NCBI GenBank assembly: GCA_964549525.1
Contig: CAZJUR010000001.1
Coordinates: forward strand, 62,001 to 126,000
Length of the DNA stretch: 64,000 bases
DNA from: CAZJUR01 sp964549525
GTDB lineage: Bacteria; Patescibacteriota; Saccharimonadia; Saccharimonadales; Saccharimonadaceae
Direction: 5' to 3'
Part shown: piece after piece, positions 51,822 to 59,868 of the stretch
Position numbering within the stretch: position 1 is the stretch's first letter
Layout: the number at the start of each line of letters is the position of its first letter
Notes under the pieces: model-generated
Seen by the model: the letters and a program-made list of their open reading frames with translations, nothing else
Databases searched by the model: none
What the model was told of the DNA's origin: nothing
Position numbers and translations under genes: made by a program

Positions 51822-52295
51822 TTACTGAATTTGTATCTTCTTAGCTTGTTCTTGTTTGACCTTAGTGAAAGTGATGGTGAGTACGCCGTCTTTTAAAACC
51901 GCTTCAACCTCATCTTCTTTTACTGGTACTGGTAGCGCAAGTGTACGGCTAAATTCGCCCCAATAGCATTCTTGGATATGCCATTGTGTTGCATCAGTAT
52001 CGTCCCCACTAGAAAGTGTGCCGCTGATAGTTAAGATCCCATCAGAGATACTCACGTCTAGATCTTGTTTATTAACCCCCGCAGTACGGGCTTTGATAAC
52101 AACTTTTTCTTCGGTCTCATACACATCAACTGCTAATTGACCAGGTACACCGCTATCGTCGTCTTCCCAGCTCTCATTGCCACCATCTTGAGATTCTTGT
52201 GGAGCTTGCGATTGATCTTCTTCTTCACTCAAAAAAGCTGCCGCTAGCTCGTCTTCGATCAATAGATCGTCGTTAGTACTTTTATTTCTCGCCAT
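51822..52295 (-). CDS. Small heat shock protein, Hsp20/alpha-crystallin family
   Basis: 157 residues from the ATG at 52295, which has a GGAGGAG site; a longer frame upstream lacks one. The N-terminal 50 residues are acidic. The alpha-crystallin domain follows (about 52-150): VDVYETEEKVVIKARTAGVN, DLDVSISDGILTISG, and the C-terminal VLKDGVLTITF with the GVL motif. Hsp20 proteins hold unfolded proteins as oligomers without ATP. It is divergent from comF; no CIRCE element is seen here. Confidence 0.9.
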   Translation of the reverse strand: MARNKSTNDDLLIEDELAAAFLSEEEDQSQAPQESQDGGNESWEDDDSGVPGQLAVDVYETEEKVVIKARTAGVNKQDLDVSISDGILTISGTLSSGDDTDATQWHIQECYWGEFSRTLALPVPVKEDEVEAVLKDGVLTITFTKVKQEQAKKIQIQ

Positions 52296-52404
52296 TATAG
52301 TGTTCTCCTCCACTTTTCTATTGACATCTCGTGTCCTAAGACTCATTATAGCTAACAAGTTACTAAAAATCCATAATTTCAAGCCCCAAAACGTAAAAAA
52401 TACA

Positions 52405-53112
52405 ATGATCGATCGTTTGCTCGCTTATATAGCTCCTCACCACTGTTATGGTTGTGATACTTTAGGCGATCCATTATGCAATAATTGTCAATTTAACATC
52501 ATATCCGAGTCACCAACGACTTGTATAATATGCAAAAAACCGAGCATGCGAGGAGTGTGCAGTAGCTGTAGTAAAGCACCTTTTTCACAGGCGTGGGTAG
52601 TAGGCGAAAGAAGCGGTGAGCTTGAAAAACTGATAGATGATTTCAAATTTCATCGGGTCAAGCGGGCTTTATGGGTGGCTGCTCAATTGCTTGATCACAC
52701 CCTACCCCACTTTAATTCACCTGTTCATATCGTCCCAATCCCAACCATACCTAAGCACATTCGCCTGCGCGGCTATGATCATATGCTCATGATAGCTACA
52801 TATCTTACGAAAAATAAACATATATCAGTATGCAGAATGTTAGAAAGAAAAGATTTTTCAGTACAGGTCGGCGCATCGAAAGCGACGCGAAAACTTCAAG
52901 CCAAGAGTGCTTTTGTAGCACGTATACAGTGTGATCAAACTATACCACATCTGATTATCGATGACATTGTCACGACGGGAGCCACCCTCGCGTATGCTGC
53001 CAAAACGCTTCGGCAAAAAGGTATTCAAACAATCTGGGTGGCTGCATTAGCACGTTCAGTTGATACTGCTTCTTCTGGAAACAATATAGTATCACGCAAC
53101 AATATAAAATAA
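52405..53112 (+). CDS. comF: ComF-family phosphoribosyltransferase-like protein
   Basis: 235 residues from the ATG at 52405. The N-terminus carries a zinc-finger-like set of Cys pairs (CYGCDTLGDPLCNNC, then CIICKK and CSSCSK). The C-terminal phosphoribosyltransferase fold has PIPTIPKHIRLRGYDH and the PRPP loop LIIDDIVTTGATLAYAAK. ComF proteins act in uptake or processing of transforming DNA in Bacillus and relatives. DNA uptake would suit a cell that depends on outside nucleotides, but that is an inference. Confidence 0.9.
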   Translation: MIDRLLAYIAPHHCYGCDTLGDPLCNNCQFNIISESPTTCIICKKPSMRGVCSSCSKAPFSQAWVVGERSGELEKLIDDFKFHRVKRALWVAAQLLDHTLPHFNSPVHIVPIPTIPKHIRLRGYDHMLMIATYLTKNKHISVCRMLERKDFSVQVGASKATRKLQAKSAFVARIQCDQTIPHLIIDDIVTTGATLAYAAKTLRQKGIQTIWVAALARSVDTASSGNNIVSRNNIK

Positions 53113-53147
53113 TTAAATTCACCTACCAATGTAATCTCTATAAAAAC

Positions 53148-53189
53148 TGTCACATTTCTCATTACGATCGGCTCTAGAATCGTGATAAA
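53148..53189. repeat. Intergenic hairpin element, copy B
   Basis: Related to copy A at 43665-43713: it shares TCAC.TTT, ACGAYCGGCTCTA and GTGATA in the same order and spacing. The outer stem is weaker here (TCAC/GTGA, TTCT/AGAA). It lies between comF and tRNA-Ser, about 60 nt upstream of the tRNA. Confidence 0.5.
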
Positions 53190-53247
53190 AACACTGTATG
53201 AGTAAAAGAAATACGAGAATTTGATAAAATTAATCCGGCATATTCAG

Positions 53248-53341
53248 GGAAGAGTGGCCGAGCCTGGTTGAAGGCGCACGACTCGAAATCGTGTAAGCAG
53301 TTTACGCTGCTTCGTGGGTTCAAATCCCACCTCTTCCGCCA
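53248..53341 (+). tRNA. tRNA-Ser (anticodon CGA)
   Basis: A 94-nt tRNA with the long variable arm of class II tRNAs (stem GCAG..CTGC). Acceptor GGAAGAG pairs with CTCTTCC, the discriminator is G, and CCA is encoded. The anticodon stem CACGA/TCGTG holds the loop CTCGAAA, so the anticodon is CGA, reading UCG. Confidence 0.95.
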
Positions 53342-53346
53342 CAAAT

Positions 53347-54339
53347 TTACAGATCTAAAATATCTGTTTTCACCATTTCTTGGAAACTCCAGGTTCCTCC
53401 ACCCTCTGATTTATAATTAAAGTAACACCATGCATGAGCTTGACTATAGGCATTTAACTGAGCTGCACCGTATTCTTGTAGCCATTGTTTTTTGAGCATA
53501 TCCGATGGCAGTTGGCGATGTGTTTGGCCCATCACAACACTCCACTCCCCGATCATAAGAGGGCTAATCTTCGAGGCAAATTTAATAAAGCGTCGAGACC
53601 GACCTAATTTTTTAAAAATAGTTTTTTGTGAAGCGGCTTTCTTGCCGCCAAAAGCATGATAAAAATGACAATCTAGACCTACTCCCAATATTCGTGCAAC
53701 TGTTAGTCCTAGATATGGCATATACCAATCGCCAATATATATTCGGATAGTATCATCAATCGCATGGATAGCTTTTTTTGTCTTATGGTAGTAGCGAAAA
53801 AAAGTTACTATATCACGTAATCTAAAGTGTGGCTCATTTAATAGTTCAATTCCCCAAAAAGCTGCGCGATTTCTATATCGTTTCACTAGTTTTATCGTAA
53901 ATTCATATGTATGATCTTGATAAGCTTGGGTATTGATCCACTCCCCACAATCTTTTCGCCCACAATGAGCCGCATAATTTTGACCACCTTTTGCTCCATG
54001 AACATCAAGAAATATAGAAAGATTGTATTTTTCAGCCATATCAAAAGCCCAATCCAGTCTTTTGTGTGAAGCAATATAGGGCGCTTCGCCACCAAAAAGC
54101 CAATCACCTACTGGTATGCGAATCAGTGGTACGTTTTGGGTAGCTAACCACTGAAAATCAGCCTCTGTGATAAAGTTTTTTTGATGCGACGCAATGCGCT
54201 TTGTATATTTTTTCCCGAGTAAAGATAAGCTATATTCATCTTGCGCAGTCGTATCACGAAAGAGGCTAGGTGTTAAAAACCGTTCTAATACTAACCAGCC
54301 ACCAAAATTCACACCTCTATAAGTCGTTTTTCTTGTCAA
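53347..54339 (-). CDS. Glycoside hydrolase family 5-like protein
   Basis: 330 residues with the TIM-barrel markers of GH5: RGVNFGGWLVLE at the start, IRIPVGDW, LDVHGAKGGQN, the acid/base Glu in WGIELLNEPHF (about 165-175), and the nucleophile Glu in PLMIGEWSVVMG. The layout is closest to exo-beta-1,3-glucanase-type members. There is no signal peptide, so the enzyme appears cytoplasmic. It starts with TTG, backed by an AAGGA site 7 nt upstream. It sits alone between two tRNA genes. Confidence 0.85.
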   Translation of the reverse strand: MTRKTTYRGVNFGGWLVLERFLTPSLFRDTTAQDEYSLSLLGKKYTKRIASHQKNFITEADFQWLATQNVPLIRIPVGDWLFGGEAPYIASHKRLDWAFDMAEKYNLSIFLDVHGAKGGQNYAAHCGRKDCGEWINTQAYQDHTYEFTIKLVKRYRNRAAFWGIELLNEPHFRLRDIVTFFRYYHKTKKAIHAIDDTIRIYIGDWYMPYLGLTVARILGVGLDCHFYHAFGGKKAASQKTIFKKLGRSRRFIKFASKISPLMIGEWSVVMGQTHRQLPSDMLKKQWLQEYGAAQLNAYSQAHAWCYFNYKSEGGGTWSFQEMVKTDILDL

Positions 54340-54354
54340 AATAATCCTTAAAAA

Positions 54355-54431
54355 TGGTACCCGCGGTAGGATTCGAACCTACGACACCTGGTTCCGAAGA
54401 CCAGTGCTCTAATCCACTGAGCTACACGGGC
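54355..54431 (-). tRNA. tRNA-Arg (anticodon TCG)
   Basis: 77 nt including an encoded CCA. Acceptor GCCCGTG pairs with CGCGGGT (two G-U pairs). The anticodon stem CTGGT/ACCAG holds CTTCGGA, so the anticodon is TCG. The T-arm is GTAGGTTCGAATCCTAC. Confidence 0.94.
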
Positions 54432-54465
54432 GCAGTCTGCAGTCTTTATTTTAACAGAGATAGAG

Positions 54466-55038
54466 CTATAAACGCAATCGACGCAGGAGTCGGTCAACCG
54501 CATCAAAATGGATATCTTCCATCGGCAGATATGCTCCGAGCGTATCTACGATAACTTCTCCTTGATCTTCTGGAAAATACACTGTCACCTCTTGTCCAAA
54601 CCGAGCAACCGGAAGCAGTCGCACACAGAATAGCCCTCCATCTTGAATAACTCCGAATCCTCGAAATTCATCAAACGCGCGAAATCGCTGCCCTATGAGT
54701 ATACCCTCTTCGTTTAAAGCGTAATCAATGATACGTGATGGTCGTCGCGAATATATAATAAGGGTAATTGCCATGACAATGATGAGGATCGAAAAGATAT
54801 ATCCTCTTATGAAAAAAACATCAACGATGATAAGTAATGCAGCGATAGCTACAAGGCCAGCAAACCACGAAGCATCTCTCTGATGATCAACATATTCTGA
54901 GGCTTGCCAACGGGTAATATATTCCTCAGAACTATCTGAGGTAAGAGTTTGCTGAGGCTTTGGAGGAGGTGAAATATTATTCAATTCAGGCTGATTTTGA
55001 TCACCCTGCCAGTAATTTCCTCCTGTCTGTGGTTCCAT
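54466..55038 (-). CDS. Two-helix membrane protein, PH-like cytoplasmic domain, unknown function
   Basis: 190 residues. A disordered Pro/Gln/Asn-rich N-terminus (1-45) is followed by two adjacent helices (about 66-84 and 86-104, AALLIIVDVFF and FSILIIVMAITLIIY). A C-terminal beta-rich domain (about 112-190) includes YALNEEGILIGQRFRAFDEFRGFGVI and VTVYFPEDQGEVIVDTLG. The overall plan is like small bacterial PH-type membrane proteins found across CPR genomes. It is a single gene between tRNA genes. Confidence 0.65.
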   Translation of the reverse strand: MEPQTGGNYWQGDQNQPELNNISPPPKPQQTLTSDSSEEYITRWQASEYVDHQRDASWFAGLVAIAALLIIVDVFFIRGYIFSILIIVMAITLIIYSRRPSRIIDYALNEEGILIGQRFRAFDEFRGFGVIQDGGLFCVRLLPVARFGQEVTVYFPEDQGEVIVDTLGAYLPMEDIHFDAVDRLLRRLRL

Positions 55039-55092
55039 AACTTCATTATATCAGAATGGTTATGCTTGATAAGCTCCTTAACTGACACACAA

Positions 55093-55120
55093 AAAAAGAT
55101 AGACTAGTATCTATCTTTTT
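55093..55120. terminator. Intrinsic terminator after tRNA-Ser (GCT)
   Basis: AAAAAGATAGA (55093-55103) and TCTATCTTTTT (55110-55120) form an 11-bp stem with a 6-nt loop and U-tract. It begins at the 3' end of the minus-strand tRNA. Confidence 0.8.
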
Positions 55121-55213
55121 TGGCGGAGGAAGAGGGATTCGAACCCTCGCGGGAGCTTGCGCCCCCCTAACGATTTAGCAAACCGTCCCCTTCAACCACT
55201 TGGGTACTCCTCC
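55121..55213 (-). tRNA. tRNA-Ser (anticodon GCT)
   Basis: 93 nt with encoded CCA and a long variable arm (GGGGGGCGCAAGCTCCC). Acceptor GGAGGAG pairs with TTCCTCC. Anticodon stem ACGGT/ATCGT (one mismatch) with loop TTGCTAA gives anticodon GCT, reading AGC and AGU. Confidence 0.94.
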
Positions 55214-55224
55214 ACATATGATCG

Positions 55225-55314
<90 letters not shown>

Positions 55315-55349
55315 ATGCTCATGTTATTTTAACAGAGATATGCCATAAT

Positions 55350-55751
55350 ATGAATATGAATGACTCGATTTTTACAAAAATAATCAAAGGTGAAATACCT
55401 TCTTATAAGATCTATGAAGATGACATAGTGCTAGCCTTTCTTGATATACATCCTGTTCAGCCCGGCCATATACTGGTCGTACCAAAGCAACAAGTCGATA
55501 AGCTAGAAGATGTAGAAGAAACTACCTATCTACATCTCATGACAACGGCCAAAAAATTAATGCTACATATCAGAGAAAAACTACAATCTCCTCGCGTAAC
55601 CATGAAAGTCGAAGGCTTTGATGTTCCACATGCGCATGTTCACCTAATCCCCTGCCAAACGGCGTCAGATTTTTGGAACAAAGTACGAATGGACGAACCT
55701 ATTGACCATGATGCCTTGACAAAGATGCATAGTCGTTTGACGCTTATATGA
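55350..55751 (+). CDS. HIT-family nucleotide hydrolase
   Basis: 133 residues from the ATG at 55350 (the ATG at 55356 is also possible). Typical HIT layout: IFTKIIKGEIPSYKIYEDD at the N-terminus, FLDIHPVQPGHILVVPK, and the histidine triad HAHVHLIP near residue 93. Such proteins hydrolyse nucleoside phosphoramidates or dinucleoside polyphosphates. The gene overlaps rlmH by 4 nt. Confidence 0.92.
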   Translation: MNMNDSIFTKIIKGEIPSYKIYEDDIVLAFLDIHPVQPGHILVVPKQQVDKLEDVEETTYLHLMTTAKKLMLHIREKLQSPRVTMKVEGFDVPHAHVHLIPCQTASDFWNKVRMDEPIDHDALTKMHSRLTLI

Positions 55752-56203
55752 TCACCATTATCACCGTAGGCAAAAAGCACGATAAAGGCATTGCTCATGC
55801 ACTAGGAGACTATGAGAAACGTCTAAAACAGTCTTTTTCTATAAAATGGGAGATTATCTCTCCGTCTTCAAAAACTCATCTACAGGCACCTCAGGAAGAG
55901 TCTCTGCGTATTTTGAAGCGATTGAAAGACGATAATTACGTTATTCTTCTTGATGAAAGAGGGGAGCTGATAGATTCTCCCGCTTTTTCCAGCTTAATCC
56001 AGCGACCCATTGAACATTCTCGTTCGGTGATAATTATTATCAGTGGAGCGTACGGGACTACAGACGTAGTGCGTAAACGCGCAGACTTCGTATGGTCGCT
56101 TTCATCACTGGTTTTTCCGCATCAACTTGTGCGCTTGATGCTTGTAGAACAGCTCTATCGTGCATATACGATACGGGCTGGTCTTCCCTATCATCACCTG
56201 TAA
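55748..56203 (+). CDS. rlmH: 23S rRNA (pseudouridine1915-N3)-methyltransferase RlmH
   Basis: 151 residues, the normal family length. SPOUT-fold trefoil knot motifs: VILLDERGELIDSPAFSSLI, IIISGAYGTTDVV, and the C-terminal FPHQLVRLMLVEQLYRAYTI ending GLPYHH. RlmH methylates a pseudouridine in helix 69 of assembled ribosomes. It is coupled to the HIT gene and converges on valS (0-nt gap). Confidence 0.95.
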   Translation: MITIITVGKKHDKGIAHALGDYEKRLKQSFSIKWEIISPSSKTHLQAPQEESLRILKRLKDDNYVILLDERGELIDSPAFSSLIQRPIEHSRSVIIIISGAYGTTDVVRKRADFVWSLSSLVFPHQLVRLMLVEQLYRAYTIRAGLPYHHL

Positions 56204-58753
56204 TTAAAGTATAGTAAGCTCTCTCTGTAGCCTACCACAGAGGGCTGTCTGATCTTTGAGCTGCTGCTTGGAGTCATTGACGAGATTTTCTGGGGCGTTT
56301 TTAACGTAGCTTTCATTTTGAAGGCGATTTTCGAGCTGAGAGATAGTTTCCTCTACCTTCTTGATTCGCTTGACTAAATGGTCTTTATGTTTTTTTAATG
56401 TTTTTTCGTCAACCTCAAGCCACACTTCTCTATGGGGTACTGCCAGACGTAGACCATGCGGCTTTAAGGTCTTTGTTACCTTTTGTAAGCCAGTAAATTG
56501 CATCAGTAAATCAGCATTTTCTTCTATCAATGAATCATTTTGATAGAGAAGATGATAGTCTCGTTTCCCTAGCTCTTTCGTAAGGTAGCGTATTTCTCCT
56601 ATTAGCTCTTGAAGTTGACCAAACTCGCCGGCAGCAATATCACTATAGGTAGGCATATCTTCTGGCCACGTTTCAGAAATAAGCAGCCCAGTTTTGCGTT
56701 CCATAGCTTGCCAAATGGTTTCGGTTACAAAAGGTGCAAATGGATGAGCAATTTTCAGACAACTATCCAGCACCCATGCCATCAGAGAGATATTTTCTTC
56801 TCGTTTAGTGGCCTCAATATACCAATCAGCCACTGAATGCCATATCGTGTGGTACACCGTATCAGCAGCTTCTGCAAAACGATAGGTTGCTATGTAGTGT
56901 TCGACAGACGATTTTGCTCGGGTAAGTTCAGCTACTATCCAATGATCAGCAAGTGACTGAACAGATGGCTTCTCGAGAAGCGTATTCTCCCCTACTTTAC
57001 CTTCGACATACCGCGCTATATTCCATAGTTTGTTACAGAAGTTCCTTCCAGCCACAACTTTGTCGATAGCAAAAGCTTGATTTTGTCCGGCTGATCGATT
57101 TGCGATAATTCCCATGCGCAGCGCATCTGAGCCAAATTGAGCAATCAAGTCCATAGGATTGATGACATTACCTTTTGATTTACTCATTTTTTTGCCTTTT
57201 TCATCTAACACCATGCCGTGCATATACACATGCTTAAACGGTATTTGATCTGTCACGTAAAGACCGAGCATAATCATTCGAGCGACCCATCGATCAATGA
57301 GATCGTGGCCAGTTTCCATCATATCTGTCGGGTAAAATCGACTCAAGTCACCTTGCTGAAGAACATCTGTTGTCACAAATGGCCACTGACCACTGCTAAA
57401 CCAAGTGTCAAAGGTATCTTCTTCTCGCTTGTATCGTTTACCATTTACTTCGATAATTTCTTGCTGAACCCGCTCATCGAAGATCCAATCAGTCGGATCT
57501 TCTACATTATGAAAAGCTGGGATAGGGATACCCCACGGAATTTGACGAGAGATGTTCCAGTCATGAAGGTTTCGTAGGTATTGGAGAATCACTTTCTTTT
57601 TTCCACTTGGAAAGAACATGATTTCTTCATCTTCGATGACTTTGATAGCGCGCTCCGCAAAAGGCTGTACCTTTATAAACCACTGTTCTTTAACTAACGG
57701 TTGAATCGGTAGATCACTTTTATAATCAAAGCCAACGGTATGTTCAATAGTCTTCTCGCCTCTTCGGAGATCATCTGCCTCTAAGGCGGCTAGTACTCGC
57801 TTACGAGCCTCGTCAATCTCAAAACCTGCATAATACTTGGTTTCTGCTGTCATCTTGCCATCAAAACCAATTACTTGGATACGAGGCAAATTATGGCGTT
57901 TACCTATTTCAAAATCATTTGGGTCATGTGCAGGGGTAATCTTGACTGCGCCAGTGCCAAATGATGCATCGACCGACTCATCACCGATAATGGGAACTTC
58001 TCGATTGACGATCGGGACAACGACTTTTTTACCGATAAGTGAGGCGTATCGTTGATCTGTAGGATTAACGGCTACAGCTGTATCGCCTAACAGCGTTTCT
58101 GGTCGAGTGGTGGCTACTACGATTTCACCATCTCCATCCGCCAAACGGTAGGCAATATTCCATAAGGTGCCCTTAACTGTTTTATGATTTACCTCAATAT
58201 CGGCATAGCTTGTTTGGTAGGCTGTACTGTAGTTAACGATCCTCTCCCCTCTATATACCAAGCCTTCTTGCCACATTTTTTTAAATGTTTGATATACCGT
58301 AGAAACTACTTTTTTATCGAGTGTAAAGACCAGATGATCCCACGCTGCACTCACGCCGAGAGCACGTAATTGTAATTCCATACTCCCCCGTTTTTTACTC
58401 ACGAAATCCCACACCTGAGTGTAGAGTTCTTCACGTGAAAAATCAGCTCTTGATTTACCGTGTTTGTTTAATTCTTTTTCATAAACCACCCATGTTTCGA
58501 AACCAGCATGATCGGCTCCGGGAATATAAATAGTATCTCTCCCCTTCATGCGATGATAACGAATCAAAATGTCCTGTAGAGCAGCAGTGAGCCCATGTCC
58601 TAAATGCAAGTCACCATTGGCATTCGGCGGTGGCATAACTATGGAATATGGCTCCCCTACCCCTGTCGGCTCGAAAGCGCCCGACGATTCCCATAGCGCA
58701 TATGTGTTGGGCTCATACTGGTTTGGTTCATAGGTCTTAGATAATGATGTCAT
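56204..58753 (-). CDS. valS: Valyl-tRNA synthetase
   Basis: 849 residues, class Ia. HIGH motif as HLGHG (50-54) in PPPNANGDLHLGHG, KMSKS motif in KGKKMSKSKGNV, the CP1 editing domain (TTRPETLLGDTAVAVNP, TGAVKITPAHDPNDFEIG), the anticodon-binding helical domain, and a C-terminal coiled-coil arm (about 780-849, VKRIKKVEETISQLENRLQ) typical of ValRS. GADHAGFETWVVYEKEL places it with archaeal/CPR-like variants in which Thr or Ala is replaced in this block. All catalytic motifs are intact. Confidence 0.96.
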   Translation of the reverse strand: MTSLSKTYEPNQYEPNTYALWESSGAFEPTGVGEPYSIVMPPPNANGDLHLGHGLTAALQDILIRYHRMKGRDTIYIPGADHAGFETWVVYEKELNKHGKSRADFSREELYTQVWDFVSKKRGSMELQLRALGVSAAWDHLVFTLDKKVVSTVYQTFKKMWQEGLVYRGERIVNYSTAYQTSYADIEVNHKTVKGTLWNIAYRLADGDGEIVVATTRPETLLGDTAVAVNPTDQRYASLIGKKVVVPIVNREVPIIGDESVDASFGTGAVKITPAHDPNDFEIGKRHNLPRIQVIGFDGKMTAETKYYAGFEIDEARKRVLAALEADDLRRGEKTIEHTVGFDYKSDLPIQPLVKEQWFIKVQPFAERAIKVIEDEEIMFFPSGKKKVILQYLRNLHDWNISRQIPWGIPIPAFHNVEDPTDWIFDERVQQEIIEVNGKRYKREEDTFDTWFSSGQWPFVTTDVLQQGDLSRFYPTDMMETGHDLIDRWVARMIMLGLYVTDQIPFKHVYMHGMVLDEKGKKMSKSKGNVINPMDLIAQFGSDALRMGIIANRSAGQNQAFAIDKVVAGRNFCNKLWNIARYVEGKVGENTLLEKPSVQSLADHWIVAELTRAKSSVEHYIATYRFAEAADTVYHTIWHSVADWYIEATKREENISLMAWVLDSCLKIAHPFAPFVTETIWQAMERKTGLLISETWPEDMPTYSDIAAGEFGQLQELIGEIRYLTKELGKRDYHLLYQNDSLIEENADLLMQFTGLQKVTKTLKPHGLRLAVPHREVWLEVDEKTLKKHKDHLVKRIKKVEETISQLENRLQNESYVKNAPENLVNDSKQQLKDQTALCGRLQRELTIL

Positions 58754-58804
58754 GGTAATATTTCACGTGAAAAATAATATTTTTACTACTGTTAGTATAT
58801 CATA

Positions 58805-59845
58805 TTACATGGAAATAGTGGGTACCGCTTCCAGCTTATACGGGTCTATCGCCTCAGCATGACGAGACTGATAATAAGCTAGACCCGCAATCATAGCCGC
58901 ATTATCTGTACAGTAGGGGAGAGCCGGCAATAATACGGGTACAGGTAAATGTTGCTGCAATTCGTCTCTGAGTAAAGTGTTTGCTGCGACACCACCGGCC
59001 AAAACGCATGTGCGAGGATTATATTCGTCACAAGCTTTCTTTGTAGCTTGGAGTAACGTTTTAATAGCCGTGTACTGGAAACTTGCGGCAAAATCATAGC
59101 GCTGAGAGGCCGTTAGACGCTCTGAGAGCACAAAAGATGGAAATGTATGGTCAACACCCACTTCTTTCTGAATAGCCCTTAGAACGGCTGTTTTAAGGCC
59201 TGAGAATGAAAAGTCATATGGATTTTTCATCCGTGCTATGGGTAAGTTGTAACGATATGGATCACCTTTCTGGGCAGCGTGCGCAATAGCAGGTCCTCCT
59301 GGATAGGGAAGCCCTAACATTTTTGCTACTTTATCGAACGCTTCACCCACAGCATCATCTTGAGTTTGACCCAAAATACGATATTTTTCATGTGAAAAAA
59401 ACAAAACTACTTGGGTATGGCCACCAGAAACAATTAATGATAAGAGGGGAAATGAGAAAGCAGGTGATGAAGCAGTGTCGCTCAGCAAAGCTGCGTAGAC
59501 GTGTGCCGTGACGTGGTGGATAGGGTAGAGGGGAATGTTTTTTGTGAGCGCATACGTCCGGGCTGCAAGCGTGCCAATCAGTAAACTGCCGAGCAGACCC
59601 GGCCCAAATGTTACTCCTAAAGCATTGACATCATGCCATGTAATTTTGGCTTCATCTAAAGCACGCTGGATGACTGGATTGATCATTTCAATATGAGATC
59701 GTGCTGCTACTTCTGGTACGACTCCACCATACTGTTTGTGAATTTCAATTTGAGAATGCACTATATTACTGAGTACATGCGTTCCATCTTCGACAACCGC
59801 TGCCGCTGTTTCATCACAACTTGTTTCGATTCCCAAAATCTTCAT
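58805..59845 (-). CDS. tsaD: tRNA N6-adenosine threonylcarbamoyltransferase TsaD
   Basis: 346 residues. The ASKHA-fold protein transfers threonylcarbamoyl to A37 of ANN-reading tRNAs with TsaB and TsaE. Visible motifs: GIETSCDETAAAVVEDG at the N-terminus, the metal-binding HHVTAH (about 109-114), LIVSGGHTQVV, GEAFDKVAKMLGLPYPGGP, LAGGVAANTLL and the third metal ligand in YCTDNAAMIA. A TATAAT box lies 8 nt before the ATG and overlaps the -10 box of the divergent murE-like gene. Confidence 0.96.
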   Translation of the reverse strand: MKILGIETSCDETAAAVVEDGTHVLSNIVHSQIEIHKQYGGVVPEVAARSHIEMINPVIQRALDEAKITWHDVNALGVTFGPGLLGSLLIGTLAARTYALTKNIPLYPIHHVTAHVYAALLSDTASSPAFSFPLLSLIVSGGHTQVVLFFSHEKYRILGQTQDDAVGEAFDKVAKMLGLPYPGGPAIAHAAQKGDPYRYNLPIARMKNPYDFSFSGLKTAVLRAIQKEVGVDHTFPSFVLSERLTASQRYDFAASFQYTAIKTLLQATKKACDEYNPRTCVLAGGVAANTLLRDELQQHLPVPVLLPALPYCTDNAAMIAGLAYYQSRHAEAIDPYKLEAVPTISM

Positions 59846-59853
59846 ATCTATCC

Positions 59854-59861
59854 ATTATAAT
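59854..59861. promoter_or_regulatory. Overlapping divergent -10 boxes for tsaD and the murE-like gene
   Basis: ATTATAAT contains TATAAT on the plus strand (59856-59861, 7 nt before the ATG at 59869) and on the minus strand (59854-59859, 8 nt before the ATG at 59845). Only 23 nt separate the two ATGs, so both mRNAs are probably leaderless and the two polymerases would exclude each other. Confidence 0.6.
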
Positions 59862-59868
59862 AGATTAT

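Noticed and set aside
58764..58779. Palindrome TTTCACGTGAAA upstream of valS as an operator
   Set aside because: A 12-bp palindrome in AT-rich DNA between tsaD and valS could be chance or part of a weak terminator; no second site or partner regulator is visible.
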